64,000 nt of DNA from JAOACQ01 sp049968515 (GCA_049968515.1 JBMFQR010000003.1:1-64000); one strand, 5' to 3'. Shown: positions 15,711 to 24,483, counted from the first letter of the stretch. Numbers and translations are program-made. The notes: generated by a model not told the origin, from the sequence alone.

Positions 15711-16275
15711 TTCTTTTCACCTGTCTTATATACTCTGCGAGTCTTTTCCTTATCTTTGAGAGTATATTATCGACCTTTTTTATTGAGATTCCAAGTTCAG
15801 AAGCTATAGTCCTGTAGCTTTTACCTTCGAGAAACTTCTCTATAACACCCTGTTCAAGTTTTTCAAAACCCTTTATAAAATCCATTATTCTATCGTTATA
15901 ATCTTCTTCTATAGCTTTCAGTTCAGGACTTCTCAGCTCTATAAGCTCGTCAATTTTCTCATCTGAAGAGACTTCATTAAGTTTGTATTTCCAGAAAGTA
16001 TTGAGTGCATTTTTAATCTGATTTTCTATACACTTCTTTGAGTAAGTTGAAAATTTTATGCCAAGCCCCTCATTGAAGGTATGAATGGCTTTAAACAAAC
16101 CAATCATACCCTCCTGTATTAAGTCTTCTCTCTCAAGGGAATTAAGTTTGTACTTTTTTATGATGTTCACCACCTTTTTTTTATACCTTTTATAAAATTC
16201 TCTTTCTGCTATCCTGTCATAAGGCAACAATGTAAAAAGCTCCTCATCCGTAAGAATTTCATAAAAGCTTCTCAA
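15685..16275 (-). CDS. RNA polymerase sigma factor, SigH-like
   Basis: A 196-residue sigma-70 family protein with region 2 (DLIQEGMIGLFKAIHTFNEGLGIKFSTYSKKCIENQIKNAL, about residues 50-95) and region 4 (IEKFLEGKSYRTIASELGISIKKVDNILSKIRKRL, about 140-178), but no region 3. It resembles sporulation SigH/SigI-type factors more than the flagellar or housekeeping ones. The start is TTG at 16275, preceded by GGGAGA at a 5-nt gap. It heads the mla run and overlaps mlaE by 26 nt. The promoter just upstream has an inverted repeat in its spacer. No anti-sigma gene is adjacent. Confidence 0.82.
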   Translation of the reverse strand: MRSFYEILTDEELFTLLPYDRIAEREFYKRYKKKVVNIIKKYKLNSLEREDLIQEGMIGLFKAIHTFNEGLGIKFSTYSKKCIENQIKNALNTFWKYKLNEVSSDEKIDELIELRSPELKAIEEDYNDRIMDFIKGFEKLEQGVIEKFLEGKSYRTIASELGISIKKVDNILSKIRKRLAEYIRQVKRNESVWNNY

Positions 16276-16310
16276 AACTTTCTCCCGTGGTGAAAAGTCT
16301 ATTCTTAAAG

Positions 16311-16339
16311 AGTATAACTTTTTGGCAAAAAGTTGTCAA
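16311..16339 (-). promoter_or_regulatory. Promoter of the sigma/mla run with a palindromic spacer
   Basis: On the minus strand TTGACA (16339-16334), a 17-nt spacer and TATACT (16316-16311). The spacer is itself an inverted repeat: AACTTTTT (16316-16323), GGC, AAAAAGTT (16327-16334). It fills the gap between the hexamers and touches both, an ideal position for an operator. Confidence 0.7.
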
Positions 16340-16353
16340 AAAAGTTTCATCAT

Positions 16354-16373
16354 AGACTGCCCTCTGGCAGTCT
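16354..16373. repeat. 8-bp inverted repeat upstream of the sigma factor promoter
   Basis: AGACTGCC (16354-16361), loop CTCT, GGCAGTCT (16366-16373). It lies 15 nt upstream of the -35 element, between birA and the sigma gene. No T-run follows on the minus strand, so it is either a weak terminator of birA or a second protein-binding site. Confidence 0.5.
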
Positions 16374-16528
16374 GTTGCTACGCTATCTCGCCGCTTAGAG
16401 ATGAGAAGTTGAATTCTTTTTTCCCTTCACTAAGGTCTTGCTCATAAGTTTCAAACGGAAAAAGCACCTCCACACATTCGACATCCTGTACAGATATAAA
16501 GAATAGCGGTAAAACAACAAAAAAACTT

Positions 16529-17461
16529 CTAACTTAAAAACTCACCTGAATAGAATGAAAGAGTTTCACTATCAGTTTCAATAACTATAGTGCCATCTGA
16601 ACTGACATCGATGAATTTTCCAGTGATGGTATTTTCATGCACCCTGAATTTAACAATTTCACCCAAATTCTTCAAATTTTTTTTCCATTCTGCAAAGATC
16701 TTTTCCCATTCTTTCTTGCCAGAGTAGAAATGGTAAAAATTCTTCAAGAATGAGGATAGCAAAAGATGTCTATCAAGCTCTTTGCCAGTTATTTCATGTA
16801 ATGATATGGCATTTTGCAACCTGGAGATGGAGTTTACATTTATTCCCACTCCGATTATTAAACTCTTAAGAATTGCTTCCTCTGAAATCATTTCAGAAAG
16901 AATCCCACACAATTTCTTATTTTCATAATATAAGTCATTTGGCCATTTTATCTTAAGCTTTTCATTTTCTGGCAAAAATTTTAGAGTTTCATAGACTGCA
17001 AGGGAAGCCATAATTGTAAAGTTGTAGAAATATTTTATTTCTATAGCAGGATGAAGAATAAGTGAAAATGTGAGGTCTTTACCTTCACTGCTTTCCCAGA
17101 CACGGTCGAACCTTCCTCTACCCTTTGTCTGTTTATCGGTTATGATAAGATAATCTCTATCATTTAAGTTTGCTATGTTTCTCTTTGCATAGTCATTGGT
17201 GGAATCAACCTCTTTGAGATAAATAATTTCGCATGGAATATCAGAAAACTCACTATAAATAAGCTCTGAAATTAATCTATCGGGGGGAAACTTCTTTATT
17301 CTATAGCCTTTACCGGCTACTGATTCTATTTCAAAACCATTCTCCTTTGCCATCTTCATGTGTTTCCAGACAGCAGTCCGGGAAATAGAGAGATTTTCTG
17401 AAATCTCTTCACCTGAGACAAAATCCTTTTTCTTCAAAAGATAGAGTAAAACCTTGTCCAT
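16529..17461 (-). CDS. birA: Biotin--[acetyl-CoA-carboxylase] ligase with HTH (BirA)
   Basis: A 310-residue bifunctional BirA. The N-terminal winged helix (about residues 1-60: SGEEISENLSISRTAVWKHMKMA) would bind a biotin operator. The ligase domain carries the biotinyl-AMP loop KQTKGRGRFDRVWES, then LKIKWPNDLYYENKKLCGIL and a C-terminal SH3-like domain. It activates biotin and attaches it to carboxylase carrier proteins, and the HTH makes it likely also to be the biotin repressor. No biotin synthesis or carboxylase gene is nearby. The start ATG sits 3 nt after the stop of the LysM-M23 gene. Confidence 0.93.
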   Translation of the reverse strand: MDKVLLYLLKKKDFVSGEEISENLSISRTAVWKHMKMAKENGFEIESVAGKGYRIKKFPPDRLISELIYSEFSDIPCEIIYLKEVDSTNDYAKRNIANLNDRDYLIITDKQTKGRGRFDRVWESSEGKDLTFSLILHPAIEIKYFYNFTIMASLAVYETLKFLPENEKLKIKWPNDLYYENKKLCGILSEMISEEAILKSLIIGVGINVNSISRLQNAISLHEITGKELDRHLLLSSFLKNFYHFYSGKKEWEKIFAEWKKNLKNLGEIVKFRVHENTITGKFIDVSSDGTIVIETDSETLSFYSGEFLS

Positions 17462-17464
17462 CTT

Positions 17465-18604
17465 TTAGTACCATCTACCCCTTGCTTTTCCGAGACCGGA
17501 AATTCTTAGAGGATTAACCGGCCTTCCAAACCTTCTTACCTCAAAATGAAGATGTGGTCCTGTTGATCTGCCACTGTTGCCTATTCTTCCGATATATTGA
17601 CCTGCTCTTATCTTCTGACCTATTTTCACATTTATGCTTGAAAGGTGCCCGTAAAGAGTCTCAAAGCCAAATTGATGTTTTATTACCACACATTTACCAT
17701 AGCCACCATTCCATCCGGTATATGTTACAATTCCATCCTTTGAGCTATAAACAGGCGAACCATAACCTGCTGCAATATCTATACCAGTGTGATAACCCTT
17801 TTCTCCTGTAAAAGGATCCCTGCGAATACCAAAGCCGGAGGTATAAAAACCTCTAATTGGCTTTTGAAAAAAGTAGCCCAGTATTTTCTGTTTTTCTATT
17901 TCTGTAAGTCTAGCTCTCGGAAGAAAGAGAATTCTGCCCTCATAAAGCTCTTCCTCCTCAAGCTCATTTGCATCCTTTATATCATCAACAGAGATTTTAT
18001 AATTTGCAGCTATCTTTTCAATTGTGTCATCCTTTTTTACTGTATAGATTATGCCTTCAATCGAAGGAATAAGAAGTTCCTTGCCCTCGGAAATATTGTG
18101 AGCATCAACCATTTTATTCAAGCTTATCAAAGTATCCATTGATACTCCGAGCTTTTCTGCAAGTTTATAGATGGAATCCCCCTTCTGAACTTCATAAAAA
18201 TAAAACTTAAGTGTATCTTTCTTTTCTATACAGGGTACTTCAGGCCCTCCAATACCACCTTCATTTTTCTCAAGCTCCTGATTAATCTTTGCCTTACCTA
18301 CAAAAGAGGTGTCATAGATATTCTTTTTTCTTTCAGGCCTGGAAAAAACCAGCGACACACCCATAAAAATCATTATGAAAATTGAAAGAATAACAGAGGT
18401 TTTAAAGAGATTTTTGAAATAGAGGACTCTAATACCATTAAGAGTTTGAAAAAGTTTTGAGAAAAAATTTAAACTCAATTTATTTCTTTTCCAGCCAAAT
18501 GAATTAGTAGTATAATTTCTTTTGTTTATCTTATTAAATGTTTTTTTTAGTTCCTTTTCAAGCCTTTTCCACCTTTTTTCAAACAAATAATTATAATCTT
18601 TCAC
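17465..18604 (-). CDS. LysM and M23 peptidase-domain protein
   Basis: A 379-residue envelope protein. A transmembrane helix at about residues 70-88 (SVILSIFIMIFMGVSLVF) anchors it with a basic cytoplasmic N-terminus. Two LysM repeats (YEVQKGDSIYKLAEKLGVSM and YTVKKDDTIEKIAANYKIS) bind peptidoglycan. The C-terminal M23 zinc domain has HTGIDIA, GYGKCVVIKHQ, YGHLSS and HLHFEVRR, so the His-Asp and His-x-His zinc ligands are present and the enzyme should be an active endopeptidase. The start is GTG behind GGAGG. The cytoplasmic extension before the helix is unusually long (about 70 residues). Confidence 0.88.
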   Translation of the reverse strand: MKDYNYLFEKRWKRLEKELKKTFNKINKRNYTTNSFGWKRNKLSLNFFSKLFQTLNGIRVLYFKNLFKTSVILSIFIMIFMGVSLVFSRPERKKNIYDTSFVGKAKINQELEKNEGGIGGPEVPCIEKKDTLKFYFYEVQKGDSIYKLAEKLGVSMDTLISLNKMVDAHNISEGKELLIPSIEGIIYTVKKDDTIEKIAANYKISVDDIKDANELEEEELYEGRILFLPRARLTEIEKQKILGYFFQKPIRGFYTSGFGIRRDPFTGEKGYHTGIDIAAGYGSPVYSSKDGIVTYTGWNGGYGKCVVIKHQFGFETLYGHLSSINVKIGQKIRAGQYIGRIGNSGRSTGPHLHFEVRRFGRPVNPLRISGLGKARGRWY

Positions 18605-18620
18605 CAGGCCTCCAGAAAAA

Positions 18621-19487
18621 TCAGGATTTTAATGCTAAAAGCAGTTTGAAAAACTCAAAATGCTCTTTTACATCATGAACCCTGAATATATTAGCCCCCT
18701 TAAAATATGCATATGCATTTACTGCAAGTGTGCCATATAGTCTTTCTTCAGGTGGTTTCACCTTCTCATTCATTTCATCAGTCTCACCAAGAACCATACC
18801 TATCATTGACTTTCTTGAAACCCCTATAAGCAGGGGAAGATTTAGTTTTTTAAAATAATCCAGCTTTCTTAGCAGTTCAAGATTATGAATAAGTTTTTTA
18901 CCAAAGCCTATCCCAACATCGAGTATCAGGTTTTCTCTTTTTAGTTTGGCCTTTATGGCTTTTTCTATTGAATTTTTGAAAAATTTAAAGACCTCGACTT
19001 TCACATTCTTATATTCCGGATTTTTCTGCATATTTTCCGGTTTGCCTTTAATATGTGTTATAACAGCAATGGCATTATACCTGCTAACAATCTCCGGCAT
19101 TCTTTCATCAAAGGTAAACCCACTTATATCGTTTATGATGTCAGCCCCGGCTTTCAAAGTTTCTTCTGCAACCCTTGATTTATATGTATCAACAGAAACA
19201 ATCACATCAAACTCTTTACAAATTTTCTCTACAACTGGAATAACTCTCTCTATCTCCTCATTTTCAGAAACTGGCTTTGCACCGGGACGAGTTGATTCCC
19301 CACCAATGTCTATTATCTCTGCCCCATTTTTTACCATAAATTCGGCGTGTTTTAAGGCAGAATCAAAATCACTATATCTACCACCATCAAAGAAAGAATC
19401 CTCAGTAACATTAAGAATTCCCATTAGGACAGGATGATCATAACATATTTTTTTGCCATTTCTGGTGGTCTGAGAAATGATCTTCAC
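18621..19487 (-). CDS. folP: Dihydropteroate synthase
   Basis: A 288-residue TIM barrel that joins p-aminobenzoate to 6-hydroxymethyl-pterin pyrophosphate in folate synthesis. MGILNVTEDSFFDGG and EIIDIGGESTRPGA are the two diagnostic loops. ADIINDISG, GIGFGKKLIHNL and RLYGTLAVNAYAY lie further on, and the C-terminal IFRVHDV carries the substrate-binding Arg and His. No other folate gene is adjacent. It starts 1 nt after the upstream secreted-protein gene ends and is followed by the LysM-M23 gene. Confidence 0.95.
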   Translation of the reverse strand: MKIISQTTRNGKKICYDHPVLMGILNVTEDSFFDGGRYSDFDSALKHAEFMVKNGAEIIDIGGESTRPGAKPVSENEEIERVIPVVEKICKEFDVIVSVDTYKSRVAEETLKAGADIINDISGFTFDERMPEIVSRYNAIAVITHIKGKPENMQKNPEYKNVKVEVFKFFKNSIEKAIKAKLKRENLILDVGIGFGKKLIHNLELLRKLDYFKKLNLPLLIGVSRKSMIGMVLGETDEMNEKVKPPEERLYGTLAVNAYAYFKGANIFRVHDVKEHFEFFKLLLALKS

Positions 19488-19488
19488 C

Positions 19489-20418
19489 TTATTTTACCCT
19501 CAACACTGTATAATCGTAAATTTTCCATTCGTCAAGAGAGTTTTTATAAAGCTTAAAAGTATACCTTAAAACATAGCTATATTCTCTAACTTTATATTCC
19601 ACATCAGCATCAACAGTTGCCTCATTAGGTCTTACATAAGACTCAAGAACTTTATAGCTCAATATTCTATCCTGCCAGTGAGTTGTAAGATACTTCTTAA
19701 AGTCCTCAAGTATTTCAAGCTTGTATTTACCACCTCTTGCAGCTTCATAAGCCTTTCCATAATTCTGAAATGAATATATAAGCCTTTCAACATCAAAATG
19801 CAATAAGAACCTATCCCAGTCTTTTTTCATTTTTGCATCAAGCATATTGTCAACAACCTCATAAGGCGGAAGTTTTTTAATATCCTCCAGTTCAATCTTT
19901 CTTTTTTTATCTCTTTCCTTAATTTCCTGCTCAACTACTGAAGGTGGCTTCAACAAAAATTTGTAATATTCAGATTCGATAAACTCAGTCTTCACATCAG
20001 GATCGGGATAGTACAGGATTTTTATATAATAGTATCCTTCTTTTCTGAAATCAAATATTCTGGAAAGGTCAATTTTTCTTGATATTGACTCTCCGGGGAG
20101 AAGCCTGATTTCTTTAACTTCGTCGTATGAGGATGCACTCTCATCAACTTTAAGTTTGTATTCATCCCTGTATTTAAGCAATTCATTCTCCGGAGTTCTT
20201 ACCATAAAATAAAGAGATTCATAATCGAGTGGAGAAAGCTTCAATAATTTTTCGCCCTGAGATAAATTAACTATCTTTATCTCAATATCCACAGAGGAGC
20301 TTAACCTGAAGGTGTTTTTTTCAAAGTCAATAATCAGCTTAATATCTGAATTATCGAGCCCATAAATTCTTGCGAAAAATAACAGTGTTAAAACCAAAAA
20401 AAATTTTCTCATCTTCAT
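19489..20418 (-). CDS. Secreted protein of unknown function
   Basis: A 309-residue protein with a signal peptide (basic MKMRK, hydrophobic FFLVLTLLFFARIYG, likely cleavage before LDNSD). The N-terminal half resembles an immunoglobulin-like beta sandwich (FRLSSSVDIEIKIVNLSQGEKLLKLSP, LLPGESISRKIDLS, EGYYYIKILYYPDPDV). The C-terminal half (from about residue 195, DNMLDAKMKKDWDRFLLHFD to the end) has the alternating helix/strand pattern of an NTF2-like fold. It probably acts in the periplasm. I do not recognise a named family. It heads the folP / LysM-M23 / birA run. Confidence 0.6.
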   Translation of the reverse strand: MKMRKFFLVLTLLFFARIYGLDNSDIKLIIDFEKNTFRLSSSVDIEIKIVNLSQGEKLLKLSPLDYESLYFMVRTPENELLKYRDEYKLKVDESASSYDEVKEIRLLPGESISRKIDLSRIFDFRKEGYYYIKILYYPDPDVKTEFIESEYYKFLLKPPSVVEQEIKERDKKRKIELEDIKKLPPYEVVDNMLDAKMKKDWDRFLLHFDVERLIYSFQNYGKAYEAARGGKYKLEILEDFKKYLTTHWQDRILSYKVLESYVRPNEATVDADVEYKVREYSYVLRYTFKLYKNSLDEWKIYDYTVLRVK

Positions 20419-20508
20419 AACCCCAAAAAATATAATAGCTTTATTATACTATCGGAATGTTGAAAATAAGTATTTAATAATACCAGATTGGCGAAACTCA
20501 CAACTTAA

Positions 20509-20537
20509 TTGAAATTTTAGTCTTTAAGTCATATAAT
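20509..20537 (+). promoter_or_regulatory. Sigma-70 promoter of the GalT-like / AEC gene pair
   Basis: TTGAAA (20509-20514), 17-nt spacer, consensus TATAAT (20532-20537). Predicted start is near 20544, about 32 nt before the ATG. Confidence 0.65.
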
Positions 20538-20575
20538 ATAAACTTACTGTTTGTAAACCAATAGATGGAGTGTAT

Positions 20576-21913
20576 ATGCGAGACTATAGTCGTTTCTACC
20601 ACAAGATGCCAGATGGAACATTGAAACAGATAAACCCATTTTCAGATACAGAGGTCTGGTGTGTTGAGGAAAGGAGAAAAGGACCTGCAATAAATGGGAA
20701 CTCTATCGAAAAAGTTCCTTTTGTTCCGGCAGAAAATGAGGAATATTGCGATTTCTGTGAGAAAAACTTCTTAAACTGCACACCTGAAAAGCTTAGGTAT
20801 TTTAAGAATAAAGATAATGAGTGGGAGAAGTTATACTATCCGGATTATGAAGTTATATCTAATATCTTTCCCGAGTTTAAAACAGTAGGAAATCTTTTTG
20901 AAATAGTAACATACGACTACTGGAGAAAAAACTACAATTATGAACCGCCTGCTTACCTGAGAGAGTGGAGAGATAGTTACCTTTCCATACCGGATGGCTA
21001 TCATCATGTAATGAATGTCCTTAAAATAAAGCTTGAAAGACTTGGTATAAACTTTGAAGATCTTTCTGAAAAAGAAAGACTAGAAAGGATAAATGCATTT
21101 TTCTTTGGTTCTCACGACCTTATAATTTCAAGAAGACATTATAAAAAAGGGGCAAGGTATAAACATGAACTTGCTTCTTCTGGAGAGCTCGGTGAAGAAT
21201 ACCATTTCTATTATACATCCATTACAATCGAGAACATTGAAAGGTTAATAAAGCAAAACCCATTCATAAGCTACATAAGTGTATTCCAGAACTGGCTAAA
21301 ACCAGCAGGTGCAAGCTTTGACCATCTACACAGACAGCTTGTCAGCCTTGATGAATGGGGAGTGCAGATGGAAAAAGAGATTGAAAAGCTTCACGAAAAC
21401 TTAAACCTCTACAATGAGTTTGCAATAAACTTTTCTATCGATGAGGGGCTTCTTATAGCAGAAAATGACTATGCCATTGCAGTCCCGGAAATAGGAAGCA
21501 ATTTCCCAACAATTTCAATATATTCAAAAAGCAAAAACTGCCGTCCTTTCGAGCATACTCAGGAAGAAATAAGAGGTATAAGTGACCTTGTCTATGCAAT
21601 TCATTATGTCATTACAAGTCAGACTACCTGTAATGAGGAATGGTATTACTCCCCTTTTGACTCAGTTCTTCCCTCTCCTTGGAGAATATCGATAAAAATC
21701 AGAGTTACAAACCCTGCTGGATTTGAAGGTAACACAAGAATATACATTAACCCAATAAGCCCTCTCAAACTCAAGGAAGAAATATGTGAGGCTCTCTTCT
21801 CCGCAAGGGAAAGGAATGGAATAAGCAAAAATATAAGGATTGACACAGAGGTTTCAAAAACATATGACCCACTGCAGTATTCAAAAAATACAATGATAGG
21901 GAGAATTAGATGA
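20576..21913 (+). CDS. GalT-like HIT-superfamily protein (DUF4921 type)
   Basis: A 445-residue protein related to galactose-1-phosphate uridylyltransferases. The nucleotidyl-transfer motif is His250-x-His252-x-Gln254 in DHLHRQL, and Cys58/Cys61 in EEYCDFCEKNF resemble the GalT structural zinc site. The N-terminus (SRFYHKMPDGTLKQINPFS) and overall length fit the DUF4921 group, whose substrate is not established, so I do not call it galT. I chose the ATG at 20576, preceded by GGAG at a 5-nt gap, over the GTG at 20570. Its stop overlaps the next start by 4 nt (ATGA), implying co-translation with the AEC transporter. Confidence 0.75.
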   Translation: MRDYSRFYHKMPDGTLKQINPFSDTEVWCVEERRKGPAINGNSIEKVPFVPAENEEYCDFCEKNFLNCTPEKLRYFKNKDNEWEKLYYPDYEVISNIFPEFKTVGNLFEIVTYDYWRKNYNYEPPAYLREWRDSYLSIPDGYHHVMNVLKIKLERLGINFEDLSEKERLERINAFFFGSHDLIISRRHYKKGARYKHELASSGELGEEYHFYYTSITIENIERLIKQNPFISYISVFQNWLKPAGASFDHLHRQLVSLDEWGVQMEKEIEKLHENLNLYNEFAINFSIDEGLLIAENDYAIAVPEIGSNFPTISIYSKSKNCRPFEHTQEEIRGISDLVYAIHYVITSQTTCNEEWYYSPFDSVLPSPWRISIKIRVTNPAGFEGNTRIYINPISPLKLKEEICEALFSARERNGISKNIRIDTEVSKTYDPLQYSKNTMIGRIR

Positions 21914-22827
21914 TTTCCATATTTCTTAAGGTCATTATACCAGTGATAATAATCTTTCTTATAGGTTTTATATTCGGGAAAAAGTTTTCACCTGATCAGA
22001 AAAGCTTTTCGAGTGTATCAATCTACATACTTACCCCTTGTCTTGTTTTCATTTCACTTCTTGAATCAAATGAATTCTTTAAGATTTCAACATTGAAGAT
22101 ATTTACATCTGTAACAATCCTTATTATCATTACCTATATTCTTGTGGAATTAATATCGAGAATATTCAGGATAAAAAAGGAGTTAAAAACTATACTACTT
22201 CTCACTCTTATTCTACCAAATACTGGAAACTACGGGATGCCAGTAATCGAATATGCATTTGGCAAAGAGGCATTACCCATTGCTTCAATTCTTTTAATAA
22301 TCTACATTTTTTTCACCAATACTCTCGGAATTTACATTGCCTCAAATGAAAAAAATGACTATAAATCTGCTTTTAAGAACGTATTGAAGATACCAGTATT
22401 CTATGCGATGCTTCTTGCAATTATTTTAAGCTTTTTTAAGATTAAAGTTCCAGAACAACTTTTAGCACCAATAAGGTCAATTGGCTATTCTGCAATTCCG
22501 GTCAACCTTCTTCTTGTGGGAATAAATCTATCAAATGTAAAAATTGACAGAGGTGTCTTAAAGGTAGTTGTAATAAGCCTGATAAAGCTTATTGTTATAC
22601 CAGTTGCAGGTTTTGTAATTCTAAAAATTTTTGGAATTGAGGGAATGGCTTTCAAGGTTAGCATAACACAGATCGCAATGCCATCTGCAATTTATTCTTC
22701 AATACTTGCCACTCATTTTGAGGGAAACGAAAAGCTTGCAAGTGAGGTTGTTCTAATTTCTCTGCTAATGAGCATGCTCACACTTCCAGCGGTAATATAT
22801 CTACTCAACTTTACCCTGCTACCATAA
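21910..22827 (+). CDS. AEC-family (auxin efflux carrier-like) transporter
   Basis: A 305-residue inner-membrane protein with about ten hydrophobic helices and the AEC pattern: FIFGKKF near the start, TLILPNTGNYGMPVIEYAFG in the middle, and AMPSAIYSSILATHF near the end, each with conserved Pro/Gly-containing helix breaks. Members move organic acids such as malate or malonate, or auxin in plants. The substrate here is unknown, and the overlap with a nucleotidyltransferase-like gene gives no clear hint. Confidence 0.85.
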   Translation: MISIFLKVIIPVIIIFLIGFIFGKKFSPDQKSFSSVSIYILTPCLVFISLLESNEFFKISTLKIFTSVTILIIITYILVELISRIFRIKKELKTILLLTLILPNTGNYGMPVIEYAFGKEALPIASILLIIYIFFTNTLGIYIASNEKNDYKSAFKNVLKIPVFYAMLLAIILSFFKIKVPEQLLAPIRSIGYSAIPVNLLLVGINLSNVKIDRGVLKVVVISLIKLIVIPVAGFVILKIFGIEGMAFKVSITQIAMPSAIYSSILATHFEGNEKLASEVVLISLLMSMLTLPAVIYLLNFTLLP

Positions 22828-22883
22828 AAACTGTTTTTGCTTACTTCATCCTTTGTTCCGAGTTGACCTTTTAAGTTGCAAAA

Positions 22884-24242
22884 TTATCCAAGCATAAAGT
22901 AAGCTATTGTCAGATAGATACCAGTTCCGATTATATCAGCAAGTGTTGTAATTAGTGGTGTGCTTGCAGTAGCCGGGTCTTTTTTCAGACCTACAAAAAT
23001 AAATGGTAAAATAATTCCGATTAGAGAACCAATAACAACATTCACAAACATAGTTGTAACAACAACTTTTACTACATTGGCTCCACCTCTTAGAAACCCC
23101 ATAAATGAAATTCCAACACTCATTGTAATACCGAGCAGGGATGATACAAAAATCTCCTTCAGAAAAAGCCTTATCCAGTCTTTTGGATTGACAGTTCCAA
23201 GTGCCAGAGCCCTTATGGTGAGAGTTGCTGATTGAGAACCAGCATTTCCAGCCGTATCAACAAGAACCGGTAAAAATGAAACGAGAACAACATATTTGCC
23301 AATAAGTATCTCAAAACTCTGGATAATTCCACCTGTAACAAGATCCATAATAAGCAATGCTACAAGCCAGAAAACTCTACTTCTGTATAACTTCGATATG
23401 GGTGATTTCAGAAGATCTGTGATAAACTCAATACCCACGTTTTCAGAACTAATAGCTGAAACCTTTGTGAAATCTTCAGTATCTTCTTCTTCCATAATCT
23501 CAACCATATCATCAATTGTGACAATTCCTAAGAGTATTCCATCTGCATCAACAACAGGTAAAACATTAAGTCTGTAACGTTTCATAATTTTTACAGCATT
23601 TTCCTGATCCTCATTTACATTTATGGAAATAAACTTTCCATCCATTATGCTTTCTATTGAATTTTTGGGATTGGAAAGAATAAGACGCCTGATGGGAATA
23701 TCATCTATAAGTTTATTTTTATCATCAATTATATATACCATATTTATTGTTTCTGCATCAATGCCCTTTTCCCTAATATGTTTTATTGCCTCCTCTATTG
23801 TCATGCCGGGTTTCAAAGACACATAGTCCGGTGTCATTAACCTACCAACACTGTCTTCAGGATAGCCAAGAAGCTGTAATGCCTCTTTTCTATCCTCTGG
23901 AGGAAGTAAGTTAATAATTTTTTGTGTTACTTCAGGAGGCAATTCTTCAAAGAGCTCTGTCCTATCGTCAGGTGATAATTCAAGGAAAATCTCTTTAATC
24001 TGAGCATTTGTTAGCTGAGAAAGTATTGACTCATGTTTTTCAGAATCAAGTTCGCTAAAAACCTCACTTGCTGTCGTCTTTGGAAGGAGTCTAAAAATAA
24101 TGAAGGCTTCTTTTTCGTCAAGGCTTATTATAAGACTTGCTATATCCTGAGGCGGCCAGTCAGATATAACCTCTTTTAACATCCTCCATTGCTTTTCCTC
24201 TATAAGCTCTATTATTTCAGGTCTGAAAATCTCCTTTAACAT
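22884..24242 (-). CDS. mgtE: Magnesium transporter MgtE
   Basis: A 452-residue MgtE: N-terminal superhelical domain (about 1-130), tandem CBS domains (about 135-255, SVGRLMTPDYVSLKPGMTIEEAI and IDDIPIRRLIL) that sense cytoplasmic Mg2+, a connecting helix, then five transmembrane helices with GNAGSQSATLTIRALALG, the pore-helix motif carrying the Mg2+-selective Asn/Gly, and KDPATASTPLITTLADIIGTGIY. It is intact and of usual length. AGGAGG precedes the ATG. The leader of about 115 nt contains alternative stems. Confidence 0.95.
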   Translation of the reverse strand: MLKEIFRPEIIELIEEKQWRMLKEVISDWPPQDIASLIISLDEKEAFIIFRLLPKTTASEVFSELDSEKHESILSQLTNAQIKEIFLELSPDDRTELFEELPPEVTQKIINLLPPEDRKEALQLLGYPEDSVGRLMTPDYVSLKPGMTIEEAIKHIREKGIDAETINMVYIIDDKNKLIDDIPIRRLILSNPKNSIESIMDGKFISINVNEDQENAVKIMKRYRLNVLPVVDADGILLGIVTIDDMVEIMEEEDTEDFTKVSAISSENVGIEFITDLLKSPISKLYRSRVFWLVALLIMDLVTGGIIQSFEILIGKYVVLVSFLPVLVDTAGNAGSQSATLTIRALALGTVNPKDWIRLFLKEIFVSSLLGITMSVGISFMGFLRGGANVVKVVVTTMFVNVVIGSLIGIILPFIFVGLKKDPATASTPLITTLADIIGTGIYLTIAYFMLG

Positions 24243-24483
24243 ACTGGCCTCCTGAAAGAAAGAGAATGTAATAATCTCTTACATTGAGCTTCTCTTTAAG
24301 ATTGAAGAAGGTTGCCTCTGCCGACTTCACAAGCCACCCATCTATTTATAAGAAGGTCAAAAATTATAACATAATAATATATTATTTGCAAAAAAATAAA
24401 AAAATTATTTAAAACTGACCATTCGGTCAATAAAGAAACAAAAAAATATAGACGCTTGACAATGTCATACAATACAAATATAT
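24243..24483. other. gltX-mgtE intergenic region with the mgtE leader
   Basis: No gene of normal size. Towards mgtE the minus-strand leader can form either AATGTAA/TTACATT (24265-24271 with 24279-24285) or AAAGAGAA/TTCTCTTT (24259-24266 with 24290-24297), two mutually exclusive stems. A 38-codon GTG-initiated reading frame on the minus strand overlaps the mgtE start. TGACC-ATTC-GGTCA (24416-24429) and TGACAATGTCA (near 24457-24467) are further palindromes. Confidence 0.4.
24363..24391 (-). promoter_or_regulatory. Promoter of mgtE
   Basis: On the minus strand TTGCAA (24391-24386), 17-nt spacer, consensus TATAAT (24368-24363). It gives a leader of roughly 115 nt before mgtE. Confidence 0.5.

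Noticed and set aside
16378..16527. Roughly 49-codon minus-strand open frame between birA and the sigma gene, with a hydrophobic N-terminal half
   Set aside because: It has no start codon near its 5' end and no Shine-Dalgarno site. The only in-frame starts are GTGs in the middle, so I do not call a gene.
24243..24360. Known Mg2+ riboswitch (M-box) upstream of mgtE
   Set aside because: None of the M-box core elements are present, and the leader is short.
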